From the NCBI GenBank assembly GCA_023436145.1, contig JAEZKP010000101.1:99504-163503 (forward strand): DNA of 64,000 nucleotides, written 5' to 3'. The first letter of the stretch is position 1; every line of letters begins with the position of its first letter. The notes beneath the pieces were generated by a model. It was not told the origin of the DNA and made no database searches. It saw only the letters and a program-made list of their open reading frames with translations. This DNA is from Fibrobacterota bacterium. GTDB taxonomy: Bacteria; Fibrobacterota; Chitinivibrionia; Chitinivibrionales; Chitinispirillaceae. Made by a program: the position numbers and the translations under genes. Shown here piece by piece: positions 50,575-59,480 of this stretch.

Positions 50575-51109
50575 AGCATATGACCTCAGCAAATACAGCT
50601 TTTCACCCGATGAGTTTGTGTTGATAGATGCTAATATCTGGCTCTATCTTTTTCCACCGCCTGGAAATCCACAAAAACCATACATAAAAGCATATTCCAG
50701 AGGTTTTGCTAATCTTTTAAGCGTTAAAGCAAAACCGGTTCTCGACCCTATGGTGTTAAGTGAGTATCTGAACCGCTATTGCAGAATCATTTGGAGTGGT
50801 TTCAGTTCTATTTACCCAGATTATAAAAAATTCAGGCATTCTGCTAATTTTAAACCTGTTGCAAACAGTGTTTCAGCTGATGCCTTGAGAATTATTAAAC
50901 TATGTCATGTACACACAACATTCTCTTCTGAATCAGATTTAGAGCTAGCATTGAATGGGTTCCCATCTGGACTGATTGATTTTAATGATGCATTACTTGT
51001 AGAAGTGTGCAGAAAAAACTGCTATAAACTACTAACTAATGATGCTGACTTTCAGACTGGCGGTATTGAAGTACTGACGGTTAATAAAAAGTTATTGCAG
51101 GTGTGTTAA
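50564..51109 (+). CDS. PIN-domain protein, third gene of the ATPase-DUF4325-PIN cluster
   Basis: 181 residues from the ATG at 50564; AGAGG (50553-50557) sits six bases upstream, better than the ATG six bases earlier. PIN acidic residues: FVLIDANIWLYLF (Asp), PMVLSEYLNRY (Glu), LIDFNDALLVEVC (Asp), LLTNDADF (Asp), all present. It therefore looks like an active metal-dependent nuclease. It is larger than a VapC and lacks a Phd/AbrB-type antitoxin neighbour; the DUF4325 protein encoded just upstream may hold it in check (inference). Confidence 0.85.
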   Translation: MKNKAYDLSKYSFSPDEFVLIDANIWLYLFPPPGNPQKPYIKAYSRGFANLLSVKAKPVLDPMVLSEYLNRYCRIIWSGFSSIYPDYKKFRHSANFKPVANSVSADALRIIKLCHVHTTFSSESDLELALNGFPSGLIDFNDALLVEVCRKNCYKLLTNDADFQTGGIEVLTVNKKLLQVC

Positions 51110-51117
51110 TGATTTCG

Positions 51118-51136
51118 CTCTTGAAAAGAGTCTTTT
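51118..51136 (+). terminator. Weak terminator candidate after the PIN gene
   Basis: CTCTT-GAA-AAGAG followed by TCTTTT, nine bases after the stop codon. The stem is only 5-6 bp, so this is tentative. Confidence 0.4.
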
Positions 51137-51281
51137 ATCAAACTGTTGTTGTGATAGTTGATTTTAATGACATGACCTCTCTATATCATTAGTTCCGACC
51201 GGACAATCAGAGGTTTCAATCTATTAAATTCAGTTCTACGATATAGATTATAATCTTCCTTGATACCCAACCACAAACAAT

Positions 51282-52121
51282 CTAAAAAATAATCTTCACT
51301 CCCAAAGCACCCAGTGAATACTCGTTATCATAGGGATTCTGATCAACAATGCAATGGTTGAAATAAACCGATGCTATATTATCAAAAGCAAGAATTACAT
51401 AATTGATTTCACCGGTTAATTTTACTGTAGTCTTTTTTGACTTGTCATACCATATACGGTAATAAGTATCGATGAATATAGTCTTGTTCCTGAAAATACC
51501 GAAATGATAACGGATTAAACCGCTGAGGTCACAAACATAATCATGATTGTTGCCAATAAGAGGCGCTTTACCATGGAGGTAATATCCTGCATTTATGGTT
51601 ATATCGAAGGAGTTGCGAAGCGAAAAATCCCGGTTATTGTATTTCTGAATGAAATAAAAGGAGTAGGCGCCTTTGGTACCCCACCCAGCCTGGACCGCAT
51701 TCCACCAGGTTGATCCATTTTCGTTCTCCGGGCGGCTGAGGGTATGAATGCATTGATGATAAAGCGAGGCGGTAATGATACTTTTTGTCAAAGAATACCG
51801 GAATGTGGGAGTTAAATTGTAGCGAATTTTATCCATTTGGATCGGGTCATCCGGAAGACGTGCGATGCTTGTACTGGCCGCAGTCAGAAAGTCGAATGTC
51901 AGATCCTTATAGCTTAAAAGCGCCATATTAATCATCATGTCAGAGCGATAACCAGGACCCAGATCACCATATTTTGGTTTTCCATAAAGATGCACACCGA
52001 TAGAAAAAAGACCATTAGCCCTGAAGTGCATATTGAAATCAGAATCAGATTTCTTGTTTTCAGTTGCAAACAGGACAGTTACTATCCAGACAAGGCTTAA
52101 TAAAATCGATTGTATTCTCAT
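51282..52121 (-). CDS. Predicted outer-membrane beta-barrel protein
   Basis: 279 residues. The signal peptide is SILLSLVWIVTVLFA; the body has alternating strands with many Tyr and Trp (KGAYSFYFIQKYNNRDFSLRNSFDITINAGYY) and ends YSLGALGVKIIF, with a terminal Phe. Its ATG overlaps the stop of the formylglycine-enzyme-fold gene as ATGA, so the two are translationally coupled and likely act together in the envelope. Family not recognised. Confidence 0.75.
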   Translation of the reverse strand: MRIQSILLSLVWIVTVLFATENKKSDSDFNMHFRANGLFSIGVHLYGKPKYGDLGPGYRSDMMINMALLSYKDLTFDFLTAASTSIARLPDDPIQMDKIRYNLTPTFRYSLTKSIITASLYHQCIHTLSRPENENGSTWWNAVQAGWGTKGAYSFYFIQKYNNRDFSLRNSFDITINAGYYLHGKAPLIGNNHDYVCDLSGLIRYHFGIFRNKTIFIDTYYRIWYDKSKKTTVKLTGEINYVILAFDNIASVYFNHCIVDQNPYDNEYSLGALGVKIIF

Positions 52122-52897
52122 TTGCTTTTTACACTTCTGCAGATACGGAATCCAACTCCATCATAGCGACGAAATGATTCGCCATAATGCCGATTGGCAC
52201 AGCGGAGATTCCAGATGTATTCATTCCAGCTCCCACCGCGGGCAACACGGTAAGGATATTTTTTTGCATCATCGGGCCCGGCAGGGTTATCTGCCGGACT
52301 CTTTTGATAGTAACGTGGATCATACCTGTCAAGACACCATTCCCAGGCATTCCCGAGTATATCGTAAAGGCCAAACTGATTGGGTGAAAGGGATTTAACC
52401 GGTGAAAGCTGTTTTTTGATTACAGCATACTGTGAAGCATCCTCTTTTTTGTCTCCCCAGAAAAAATCGGAACCGGTTCCACCACGGGCAGCATATTCCC
52501 ATTCCGCTTCGGTTGGCAGGCGGTATCCTTCTCCTTTCCATTTGCAATAAGATTGTGCATCTTCCCAGCTCACACCGGTAACCGGCAGACTCAACCACTC
52601 TTTTCCTTCCATATCGTCCACCTTACCCGCAAAGAATCGCTTATTCCAGAAATACGGCATACGGCAATCGCCGCTCTGTACACATTGCAAGTACTCCCAG
52701 ATAGTCACTTCCGTGATTCCGATGTAAAACGAGTCGACATGTACCTTATGAGCCGGTTGTTCATCTTTGGGACCGTGGGTACTCCCCATCGTGAAATCGC
52801 CGGCAGGAATCAGTACCATATCTGTGAAGGTGGAATCCCCTGCATTGATAATCGAAACACCAATCATCAGGATGAGCGTAAAATGTATTGGTTTCAT
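52118..52897 (-). CDS. Secreted formylglycine-enzyme-fold (SUMF1-like) protein
   Basis: 259 residues. The signal peptide (FTLILMIGVSIINAG) is followed by a full SUMF1/FGE-sulfatase domain: MVLIPAGDFTMGS, EQPAHKVHVDSFYIGITEVT, VSWEDAQSYCKW, YRLPTEAEWEYAARGG, GNAWEWCLDRY, RVARGGSWN and GVGFRI. The Cys pair that defines real formylglycine-generating enzymes (about seven residues apart just after GGSW) is absent; only NLRCANR has a Cys there. It is therefore more likely a structural or binding member of the fold. Coupled with the downstream barrel gene. Confidence 0.9.
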   Translation of the reverse strand: MKPIHFTLILMIGVSIINAGDSTFTDMVLIPAGDFTMGSTHGPKDEQPAHKVHVDSFYIGITEVTIWEYLQCVQSGDCRMPYFWNKRFFAGKVDDMEGKEWLSLPVTGVSWEDAQSYCKWKGEGYRLPTEAEWEYAARGGTGSDFFWGDKKEDASQYAVIKKQLSPVKSLSPNQFGLYDILGNAWEWCLDRYDPRYYQKSPADNPAGPDDAKKYPYRVARGGSWNEYIWNLRCANRHYGESFRRYDGVGFRICRSVKSK

Positions 52898-52976
52898 TTG
52901 GGCTCCAGGATAGTCTTAATTCTTTTAAAATACATTTATCTATAGTTGAAAATACATAAAATCGATAAGTAACATA

Positions 52977-53048
52977 TTGTCCCTACGGGACAAGGAAGAT
53001 TTTGTCAGGGGTTCAATTTGCTAGAAATATTTTGCCCCTATGGGGCAA
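52977..53048. repeat. REP-like palindromic repeats
   Basis: Two perfect palindromes: TTGTCCC-TAC-GGGACAA (52977-52993) and TTGCCCC-TAT-GGGGCAA (53032-53048). The second is preceded by CTAGAAATATT, the same unit (reverse strand) as at 38732. Compensating changes keep the stem, so the fold is probably what is selected. Confidence 0.85.
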
Positions 53049-53149
53049 GGATGCATAGGATTTAAGCTCGTTATATAAATATTTTTTGCGGATGCTAAGA
53101 TTGTATGTCTATTCGGCAATTCTCATTAGTATAGGCAATTAAATATAAT

Positions 53150-53280
53150 TCTTAAACCTCTGTGTCTCAGCGGCTCTGTGTGAGACAGTCTTCATTTTCG
53201 TATTCCTGGACTTTACTAAAATTCTAATCCGGATTTCGGAAATTTTCACGCGGAGACGCAAAGACGCAGAGTCAGGATTG
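53150..53280. repeat. Low-complexity intergenic repeat
   Basis: CTCTGTGTCTCAGCGGCTCTG and, 80 bases on, CGCGGAGACGCAAAGACGCAGAG. These are degenerate inverted units of a block that is common between genes in many bacterial genomes. Not coding. Confidence 0.55.
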
Positions 53281-53321
53281 CAGGAGCCTGATATAATGAT
53301 TTTTACAATCGATTATCGCTG

Positions 53322-54701
53322 TTAAAAATTCACACTTGCCAAAAGTCTCAATCCGAACGTTTGGTCAAACAATGTGTACTCTGTATTCTTTTCACCAATA
53401 TAACCAGTCAACGTTGAACTGATTGTTACATTGTTAAGCATGGTATATGAAAATGTGCCTGTAACCATTGACGAAGCCTGTTCGATATTGACAATTCCAG
53501 CCAGATTGCAGCTGAGCCCGCTCAAAAATAAACGGCTGATATTAACAAACAATGCCGTATAATAGCGGGAATGGTAGTTTGGTTCATACAAATTACCCTC
53601 AAAAAGCACCTCTTTTTTGGTTGCCCGGGGTTTCTCTTCATAGGATAATGATTTAAAGCGGTCAGCAAATACAACATATCTGGAAGTATCCCTGAACATG
53701 TTTCCTTTGTAACCACCACCATTGTAATATCCTTCCAGATTGATAGTTAAAGCATTGGGAAATCCCATAAAACCAAATGACCGACCGACCGAAAGGCTCA
53801 TACGCGGAGTGGCACCACTATTTATCGTTTCCACAAATAAAGAACTGTCCCGTTGTTTTATGCTTGCCTGAAAATCTCCCCCGGTAGTAAGACTGATTTC
53901 ACCCTTGACATCCAGATCCCATACCCTTGTCGAGATATCATAACCAAGTACCACCGGTTTTCCTCTTTTTCCCCAGACCGAAAGAGCCATCTCGTTTCTT
54001 CCCAGAAGATACTCGAATTTAACCGTTCCGGAGATACTATCGACACGGTTCACAGACTGTATATTGATAAAAGAATAGATATTTGCGATTGTACCAAAGG
54101 GCATATGGATTCTGGCACCGTAAACCCCTTCCCGGGAACCTATCTTTTCTACAAAACTGTTTCTTTCCACATTAATAAGGTCGGTCGGATTCCAGAAGTA
54201 ACATCTACCCCACTGCAATACCTGTTTTCCTATCCTGAAATAGATGTTACGGTTAAGGTTGAAATCCATAAACAGTTCTCTCAGGTAAAGCGAATAGGAA
54301 TCATCTATTCCTGAAGCACGATACAGAACATTTGACGTGTCAAATCCCGGATAATAATTGACCTCAAGGTTCCCGAACACTTTGGTGTCATTCTGCAGAC
54401 GGGAATCGAGAGTTACCGATCCCACAAGACGGTTCAGCATAAAAGTGCTGTTCAGTTCCGGTTTATCGATAAATTTCCGTGTTGTCACAATTTCCGAAGC
54501 ACCTGTGATCTCACCACCAATACTGGTTTGCACCTTGTCCGTCACTTTTATTTTTTCAACCGGAGCAGAGTTCGTATCATGAACTACAATCATCGCAGTA
54601 TCGCTGAACAGGGCATTCTCATCAAACTCATCCTGTGCGATGACAGCTGGAACGACAAGGAAAAACGTCAGTGTAATAATCTGGAAGTGATTGATTTTCA
54701 T
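53322..54701 (-). CDS. DUF1302-like outer-membrane protein of a lipid/lipoprotein export operon
   Basis: 459 residues with a signal peptide (ITLTFFLVVPAVIAQ) and a large beta-barrel. The motif RIGKQVLQWGRCYFWNPTDLINV (about 155-177) resembles the DUF1302 signature (G-x-Q-x2-x-WG...NP-D). The last strand FGLRLLASVNF ends in Phe. It is the final gene of an operon that also encodes an ABC ATPase, two permeases and a LolA-like carrier, so it could be the outer-membrane exit or receiver. The start is 1 base after the LolA-like stop. Confidence 0.8.
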   Translation of the reverse strand: MKINHFQIITLTFFLVVPAVIAQDEFDENALFSDTAMIVVHDTNSAPVEKIKVTDKVQTSIGGEITGASEIVTTRKFIDKPELNSTFMLNRLVGSVTLDSRLQNDTKVFGNLEVNYYPGFDTSNVLYRASGIDDSYSLYLRELFMDFNLNRNIYFRIGKQVLQWGRCYFWNPTDLINVERNSFVEKIGSREGVYGARIHMPFGTIANIYSFINIQSVNRVDSISGTVKFEYLLGRNEMALSVWGKRGKPVVLGYDISTRVWDLDVKGEISLTTGGDFQASIKQRDSSLFVETINSGATPRMSLSVGRSFGFMGFPNALTINLEGYYNGGGYKGNMFRDTSRYVVFADRFKSLSYEEKPRATKKEVLFEGNLYEPNYHSRYYTALFVNISRLFLSGLSCNLAGIVNIEQASSMVTGTFSYTMLNNVTISSTLTGYIGEKNTEYTLFDQTFGLRLLASVNF

Positions 54702-54702
54702 A

Positions 54703-55458
54703 TTATTTACTCAGATTTTCAAGGTACGCTTTGGTAAACAGTTTATCATCAAGCGCTTTTGTGGAAATACCGGAAATCTCCACGATGGTTTTATTACCCT
54801 TTTCGAACTCATCGATGAACATCATTTTGGCCGGAACATAGCTCTTATCTACCAGATTATACTTTAAATAATAAGCGGTCTGCATAAGGGAACCAGACAG
54901 AGCAAAGGATTGTTCCTTTAAAACAAGGCTGTTATCCTTACGGATCCAGTAGATCTTTTTGGGGTAATCTACATCGTTTACTTTTGCTTTGACTTCAAAA
55001 CGGTAAACCGGAATATTTCCCAGCATCTCCTCAGACAGGACCTCTTTTCCGTCCTTATCAATTACAGACGCATAGAGTTCGGTCAGTTTACGCTTTTCGA
55101 AGTCATCAGCCTGTGCATCAGAGCCGCCGATATTTTCATCCCGATTGACATGCTGGAAAGTCCTGGTGTTTTTGCGATACATCCAGAAGTTCTCTCCCAT
55201 ACGCAGATAACCGTTTCCTTTCTCTGATTCCGGTGCAACCATAACGATCATAAATGCATCATCGGAGTCCCGCCGATACCAGACCATCTCTATGGTTTTT
55301 GTGCCCTGCCCGGTTTTCTGCTGGGTAAGAGTTACATTTGCCTGGGCATCGGTGGTGATTTCAGTTACTTTTTCTACTTCGCCAAGCAGTGAATCCACCT
55401 TGGCTGCACCTGCGTTAAAAGCTGCAAGAATCAGACATCCAAAAAAGAATCTTTTCAT
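54703..55458 (-). CDS. LolA-like outer-membrane lipoprotein-sorting protein
   Basis: 251 residues from the ATG at 55458 (AGGAAAACAGG upstream). The signal peptide (FFFGCLILAAFNAGAA) precedes a LolA/LolB-like beta-sheet domain of the COG2834 kind: VWYRRDSDDAFMIVMVAPESEKGNGYLRMGENFWMYRK (about 60-97), then KIYWIRKDNSLVLKEQSFA. Such proteins carry lipids or lipoproteins across the periplasm. The operon context (LolCDE-like ABC transporter before, barrel after) supports this. Confidence 0.85.
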   Translation of the reverse strand: MKRFFFGCLILAAFNAGAAKVDSLLGEVEKVTEITTDAQANVTLTQQKTGQGTKTIEMVWYRRDSDDAFMIVMVAPESEKGNGYLRMGENFWMYRKNTRTFQHVNRDENIGGSDAQADDFEKRKLTELYASVIDKDGKEVLSEEMLGNIPVYRFEVKAKVNDVDYPKKIYWIRKDNSLVLKEQSFALSGSLMQTAYYLKYNLVDKSYVPAKMMFIDEFEKGNKTIVEISGISTKALDDKLFTKAYLENLSK

Positions 55459-55477
55459 CCTGTTTTCCTTTTCTCTG

Positions 55478-57247
55478 TTATTCGACATGCCGTAAAGCAT
55501 CTGATACAATCATGGTGACTGCACGTCTTGCCGGAAAATATGCGGTAAAAACCGTAATTCCTATGATAAACACTATATAGGAGACTGCAGCTGCCAGTGT
55601 GGGAGCAAAGTAAAGATGCCCTTCGACAAGCAGCATACCCATGGGATTGTCACCAGCATCGATAGTTATTGAAGAAAGTCCATACATAGCCAGAAAGGCC
55701 AGAATCGCTCCTGCTATTGAGGCGAAAAATGCCAGAAATCCGGTTTCCAGAAGGAACATCGAAACAACATCTTTTTTCTGCATCCCTATCGCCCGCATGG
55801 TACCGATCTCCCTGGTCCTCTCTCTTATTGTCATTCGAAGAGTGTTGATCACACCAATAAGGATAATACAGAAAAGTATCAGTCCGGCAGCAATTGTAAT
55901 AAGATTCAGCGCAAATTCCACATTTAAAATCGCCGAAGCAGTCTCGTACATCGATTGTACACTGACCATAATGCCTTTATATTTTGCACGACCCATCTCC
56001 TTGTTAATTTTCATGAACTCATCGGTTGTACTGCACCGTTTCATCAGCATATACTCCGGTGCCATAGCAGCATAGAGTGGATGAAGAGTATCAGGGAGAT
56101 TCTCTTTCCACACCGTATCAGGTGTCGCTGGCAACGGGTTGTAATAAGCCCGGTAAAAATCCCTCTCATTGACAAGAACACTTCTGGGAGGAAGCGGTGA
56201 TGCACTGTCTGCAATTGCTGTTACAATAAATTTGGCATAATTACCAGCAGTATCGTATTTACCCGTCCAACTGAAACGTATGGTATCACCCTTTTTCCAG
56301 TCACTCTGCTTTGCAAGAGAGTGAGAAAGAATTACCCCGTTATATACAAACGCAGATGAGCTGTCTCCCTGTTCCAGTGCAATATTTTTTCGCATTACCT
56401 CTAAAGATGCAGTATCGGTACGGAAACCTAGAGTAAGCATATCGGTTGTTGTCCCCTTACTTTCCCCCTTCCCCGGCATCACCGCAAGGCCAGGTTTTAT
56501 TCTTGCATGAATATCATTTGCCACCTTCTTTGCATAAAGCTGAGGATTTTCCATGTTAACCTGAAGAGCGGCGACATCGTGAGGTCCATATCCGGCAAGT
56601 AAACGCACATGCTTGAGATTGAGAAAGATCGGTGCTGACATGAACACATTGGATGGCTTGAAAATTCCAACTACCGTGAGCTGGGCGCTGCTGGCCTGAT
56701 TTCTCACACCGGTAAAACGAACCCTCATCACATCACCCATTTTCAGTTTCATATATTCAGCTTTTTGCTTTGCCAGAACAACAGGATAACCCACGACTGC
56801 AGAATCGTTAAGCCTTTCAAAAGAGCCCTCAAGCATTTTGAAATTCGCTTCGAACTCCTTTACTTCTTTTTCTGACATCTTTGCAGTCAGATCCACTCCA
56901 ACCATGATCACATTATCTGCAACACCATTACCGATAGCTCTGCCAAATACTCCAATAGCTTCGTCAGTACGAGCATCTACAGGTGAAACCTCTTTAATGG
57001 CGTCACGAATTCGCTCATCATCGTGGAAAATCTGGTTCATGATATTTCCATTGCGCATATAGGAGATGGCCACATGACCATTTGTGTACTTTACAATTCG
57101 CTCAAATAACACTTTTGAAATACCATGGGAAAATGCGTTGGCCAGAATTAGTACCATAGCACCAAAAGCAATGGCAACACCCAGCAGGAAGTTTCTGCGT
57201 TTCTGGCGAACAAGGTTTCTCAAACTTATACTTATTATCTGTTGCAT
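55478..57247 (-). CDS. ABC transporter permease, FtsX/LolC-like, second of two
   Basis: 589 residues. One N-terminal membrane helix (FLLGVAIAFGAMVLILANAF), a long periplasmic MacB-PCD-like domain (about 45-415) and three C-terminal helices with the FtsX pattern: IREIRTR-type coupling motif RTREIGTMRAIGMQKKDVVSMF. It lies 8 bases after the first permease gene and 19 before the LolA-like gene. The pair probably forms a heterodimer with the ATPase encoded upstream. Confidence 0.9.
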   Translation of the reverse strand: MQQIISISLRNLVRQKRRNFLLGVAIAFGAMVLILANAFSHGISKVLFERIVKYTNGHVAISYMRNGNIMNQIFHDDERIRDAIKEVSPVDARTDEAIGVFGRAIGNGVADNVIMVGVDLTAKMSEKEVKEFEANFKMLEGSFERLNDSAVVGYPVVLAKQKAEYMKLKMGDVMRVRFTGVRNQASSAQLTVVGIFKPSNVFMSAPIFLNLKHVRLLAGYGPHDVAALQVNMENPQLYAKKVANDIHARIKPGLAVMPGKGESKGTTTDMLTLGFRTDTASLEVMRKNIALEQGDSSSAFVYNGVILSHSLAKQSDWKKGDTIRFSWTGKYDTAGNYAKFIVTAIADSASPLPPRSVLVNERDFYRAYYNPLPATPDTVWKENLPDTLHPLYAAMAPEYMLMKRCSTTDEFMKINKEMGRAKYKGIMVSVQSMYETASAILNVEFALNLITIAAGLILFCIILIGVINTLRMTIRERTREIGTMRAIGMQKKDVVSMFLLETGFLAFFASIAGAILAFLAMYGLSSITIDAGDNPMGMLLVEGHLYFAPTLAAAVSYIVFIIGITVFTAYFPARRAVTMIVSDALRHVE

Positions 57248-57255
57248 ATCTGCTC

Positions 57256-58794
57256 CTAGTCCCGTGAAATGGCATCCAGCGGTTTAATATTGCTTGCAAG
57301 GCGGATTGGATAAATAACCGCGATAATCGTTACAATCACAAGCTGGATCAGTGCAAGCCCAATGTCCAGTAAAGAGAGAAACGGCTTGAATGTATCACCG
57401 CCAAAAAGCAATTGCACCATATCATTGTCGGTGGGTATGTTAAACGCCGCGACTATGTTTACAGCAATGATTCCCACAAAAATTCCTGCTCCACCGAAAA
57501 CAGCTGACAGCACAGCAGTCTCCCCAAGAAACATCATACGTATGAAACTTTTCCTGGCACCCACGGCACGCATCATACCGATCTCACTGGTTCGCTCAAG
57601 TGCAGCCATGGATAGCGTATTGACTATTATTATAATGGCCACAAAAAACAGAAACATTACAAATACAAACAATGATGTTTTTATGAGCACGGCCATCGAC
57701 CCTATCATCCCGGTTGCTTTTTTCCAGGAGATCACCCTTACCCCCAGATTAAGCTTCGACAGATCCTTATTTAGCGTTTTTACAGTTTGATCCAGGTTGG
57801 CTTTATCGGTAAACCGTAGCAGTATCATATTAAAAACACCGTCATTCAAATCGATCTCTTCACGCTCCTGTTTCTCAGAAGCCAGGCTCCCGGCTGTAAG
57901 AGTAATGGCATCCCGGCCATTATCCTTTGTTTCAAACATGTCAGCGCCACTGAACATGTCATCAATAGATTCGGAGGATGCTGACAGAAGCAACTCATCC
58001 TCTTTCTTAACATCTGCAGCTTTGGCTCCTGCGCTGAAATACCCCTGACACTCCCGATAAGATTCGATATCAATGATTGGAAACTGTCCCCAGATGGTAT
58101 TGAGAGAGCGATACTTTACGATTGCATTGACAGGTACACGTACGTCGGTTGTGGTGTTTTCGGTATTCATTCCCATGTACACCACATCATGCTGTTTCTG
58201 CATGTCAGTCATCCGTTCCAGTATCTCTTTTCCCAAAGTGGAAGTATCTGGTTCGTACCCCTCGGGTGTGAGAATAATACTGTAATATTCCCCAAATATC
58301 TTCCGCCAATTGGTGGGAATCAATGCGAATGGTTCGTTGGTCTTATCTGGATAGCTACCCTCGATCAGCTTGAGATTATCTCCGAAGAAATCCCTGTACT
58401 GCCTGAAATCTACCCCGATAACAAACACCCCATCCGCTAATGCTCCTTCGGAATTAAGCGCCATCGCGAAATTCTTACCGACAGGAAGTCTCTTTTGAAT
58501 GTATGGAAGTTTTGCAAGTGCAGAATCGATCTGTTTGAAATTTTCGATGGGCGCAACCGCTTTGCCCATCATTTCCAGGAAAACATTATCCGATTCCTGT
58601 TTTTCTGAAATAATCAGAGCATCTCCGGTAAACCCTTCCACAATATTTTTCTGCATGCCCCTGTCCATTCCGGAAATTACTCCATTACCTGCAGTCATAA
58701 GCAGTGCACCCAGAAAAAGGATTATCCCGATAACAATACTTTTGCCTCTATGACGCATGATGTTGCGCCAGGATATTTTAAGAATCAGATTCAT
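57256..58794 (-). CDS. ABC transporter permease, FtsX/LolC-like, first of two
   Basis: 512 residues, same layout: helix IVIGIILFLGALLMTAG at the start, a periplasmic domain (about 45-370), and three helices at the end with ERTSEIGMMRAVGARKSFIRMMF as the cytoplasmic coupling segment. It begins 2 bases after the ATPase stop. MacB-like permeases of this kind drive lipoprotein or lipid extraction rather than passage through a pore. Confidence 0.9.
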   Translation of the reverse strand: MNLILKISWRNIMRHRGKSIVIGIILFLGALLMTAGNGVISGMDRGMQKNIVEGFTGDALIISEKQESDNVFLEMMGKAVAPIENFKQIDSALAKLPYIQKRLPVGKNFAMALNSEGALADGVFVIGVDFRQYRDFFGDNLKLIEGSYPDKTNEPFALIPTNWRKIFGEYYSIILTPEGYEPDTSTLGKEILERMTDMQKQHDVVYMGMNTENTTTDVRVPVNAIVKYRSLNTIWGQFPIIDIESYRECQGYFSAGAKAADVKKEDELLLSASSESIDDMFSGADMFETKDNGRDAITLTAGSLASEKQEREEIDLNDGVFNMILLRFTDKANLDQTVKTLNKDLSKLNLGVRVISWKKATGMIGSMAVLIKTSLFVFVMFLFFVAIIIIVNTLSMAALERTSEIGMMRAVGARKSFIRMMFLGETAVLSAVFGGAGIFVGIIAVNIVAAFNIPTDNDMVQLLFGGDTFKPFLSLLDIGLALIQLVIVTIIAVIYPIRLASNIKPLDAISRD

Positions 58795-58796
58795 GA

Positions 58797-59480
58797 TTAC
58801 TCCTCCACAATAAGGCCATCTTTGATCTTTATGACCTTACGGGCATATTTGAGCACGTTTGCATCATGGGTAGAAAAGATAAAAGTGGTATGCTCGCGCT
58901 CGTTCATAGTCCGCATAGCATCAAGTATCGATGCACCTGTAACAGAGTCCAGGTTGGCAGTGGGTTCATCGGCAAGAATTATGTCCGGATTAGTCACCAG
59001 CGCCCGTGCAATAGCCACTCTCTGGCGCTGCCCTCCGGAAAGTTCTGAAGGCCGGTGATAGATATGCTCATTTAACCCGACTGCATCCAATAGTGAAAGC
59101 GCTTTCTTACGTACCTCTCCCTTGGTTCTGTTTTTCATGAGCAACAAAGGGAACTCCACATTTTCCAGGGCATTAAGCACGGGAATGAGGTTAAAAGTCT
59201 GGAAAATAAACCCTATCTGGTGAAGACGGATGTCGGTGATTTTTTTATCGTTAAGCGATGTAATCTCCTTGCCGGCAATTTTCACGCTTCCGGAAGTGGC
59301 GTGGTCGATGCAGCCGATAATGTTCAGAAGAGTCGTTTTTCCACTGCCTGAAGGCCCGATGATGCTGAGAAAATCGCCTTTCTCTATCGAAAGATCGACT
59401 CCCCGGATAGCATTTACAGTAGTCTTACCCAAAGCATAATCTTTTTTGAGTCCCTTTATCTCGATAATATTCACAACCAT
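58797..59480 (-). CDS. ABC transporter ATPase, LolD/MacB-like
   Basis: 227 residues: GPSGSGKTTLLN (Walker A), FQTFNLIPVLNALENVEFPL (Q-loop region with the LolD/MacB-type sequence), LSGGQRQRVAIARAL (signature), DIILADEPTANLD (Walker B), FSTHD (switch). The operon's first gene. AGGAGGG abuts the ATG at 59480, so the GTG two codons in (59474) may be the true start. Confidence 0.92.
   Translation of the reverse strand: MVVNIIEIKGLKKDYALGKTTVNAIRGVDLSIEKGDFLSIIGPSGSGKTTLLNIIGCIDHATSGSVKIAGKEITSLNDKKITDIRLHQIGFIFQTFNLIPVLNALENVEFPLLLMKNRTKGEVRKKALSLLDAVGLNEHIYHRPSELSGGQRQRVAIARALVTNPDIILADEPTANLDSVTGASILDAMRTMNEREHTTFIFSTHDANVLKYARKVIKIKDGLIVEE

Larger units (their letters stand above)
52898..53321. 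other. Intergenic region rich in short repeats
   Basis: 424 bases between two minus-strand operons, with two palindromes (52977-53048) and a GAGACGCAAAGACGCAGAG-type block (53150-53280), listed separately. No gene seen. Confidence 0.55.

Noticed and set aside
52118..52897. Active formylglycine-generating enzyme
   Set aside because: The defining Cys pair is missing; the fold is kept as the call but not the activity.
52977..53280. Repeats that might have been a CRISPR array
   Set aside because: Only two palindromes and one degenerate block, with no regular spacing and no unique spacers or cas genes.
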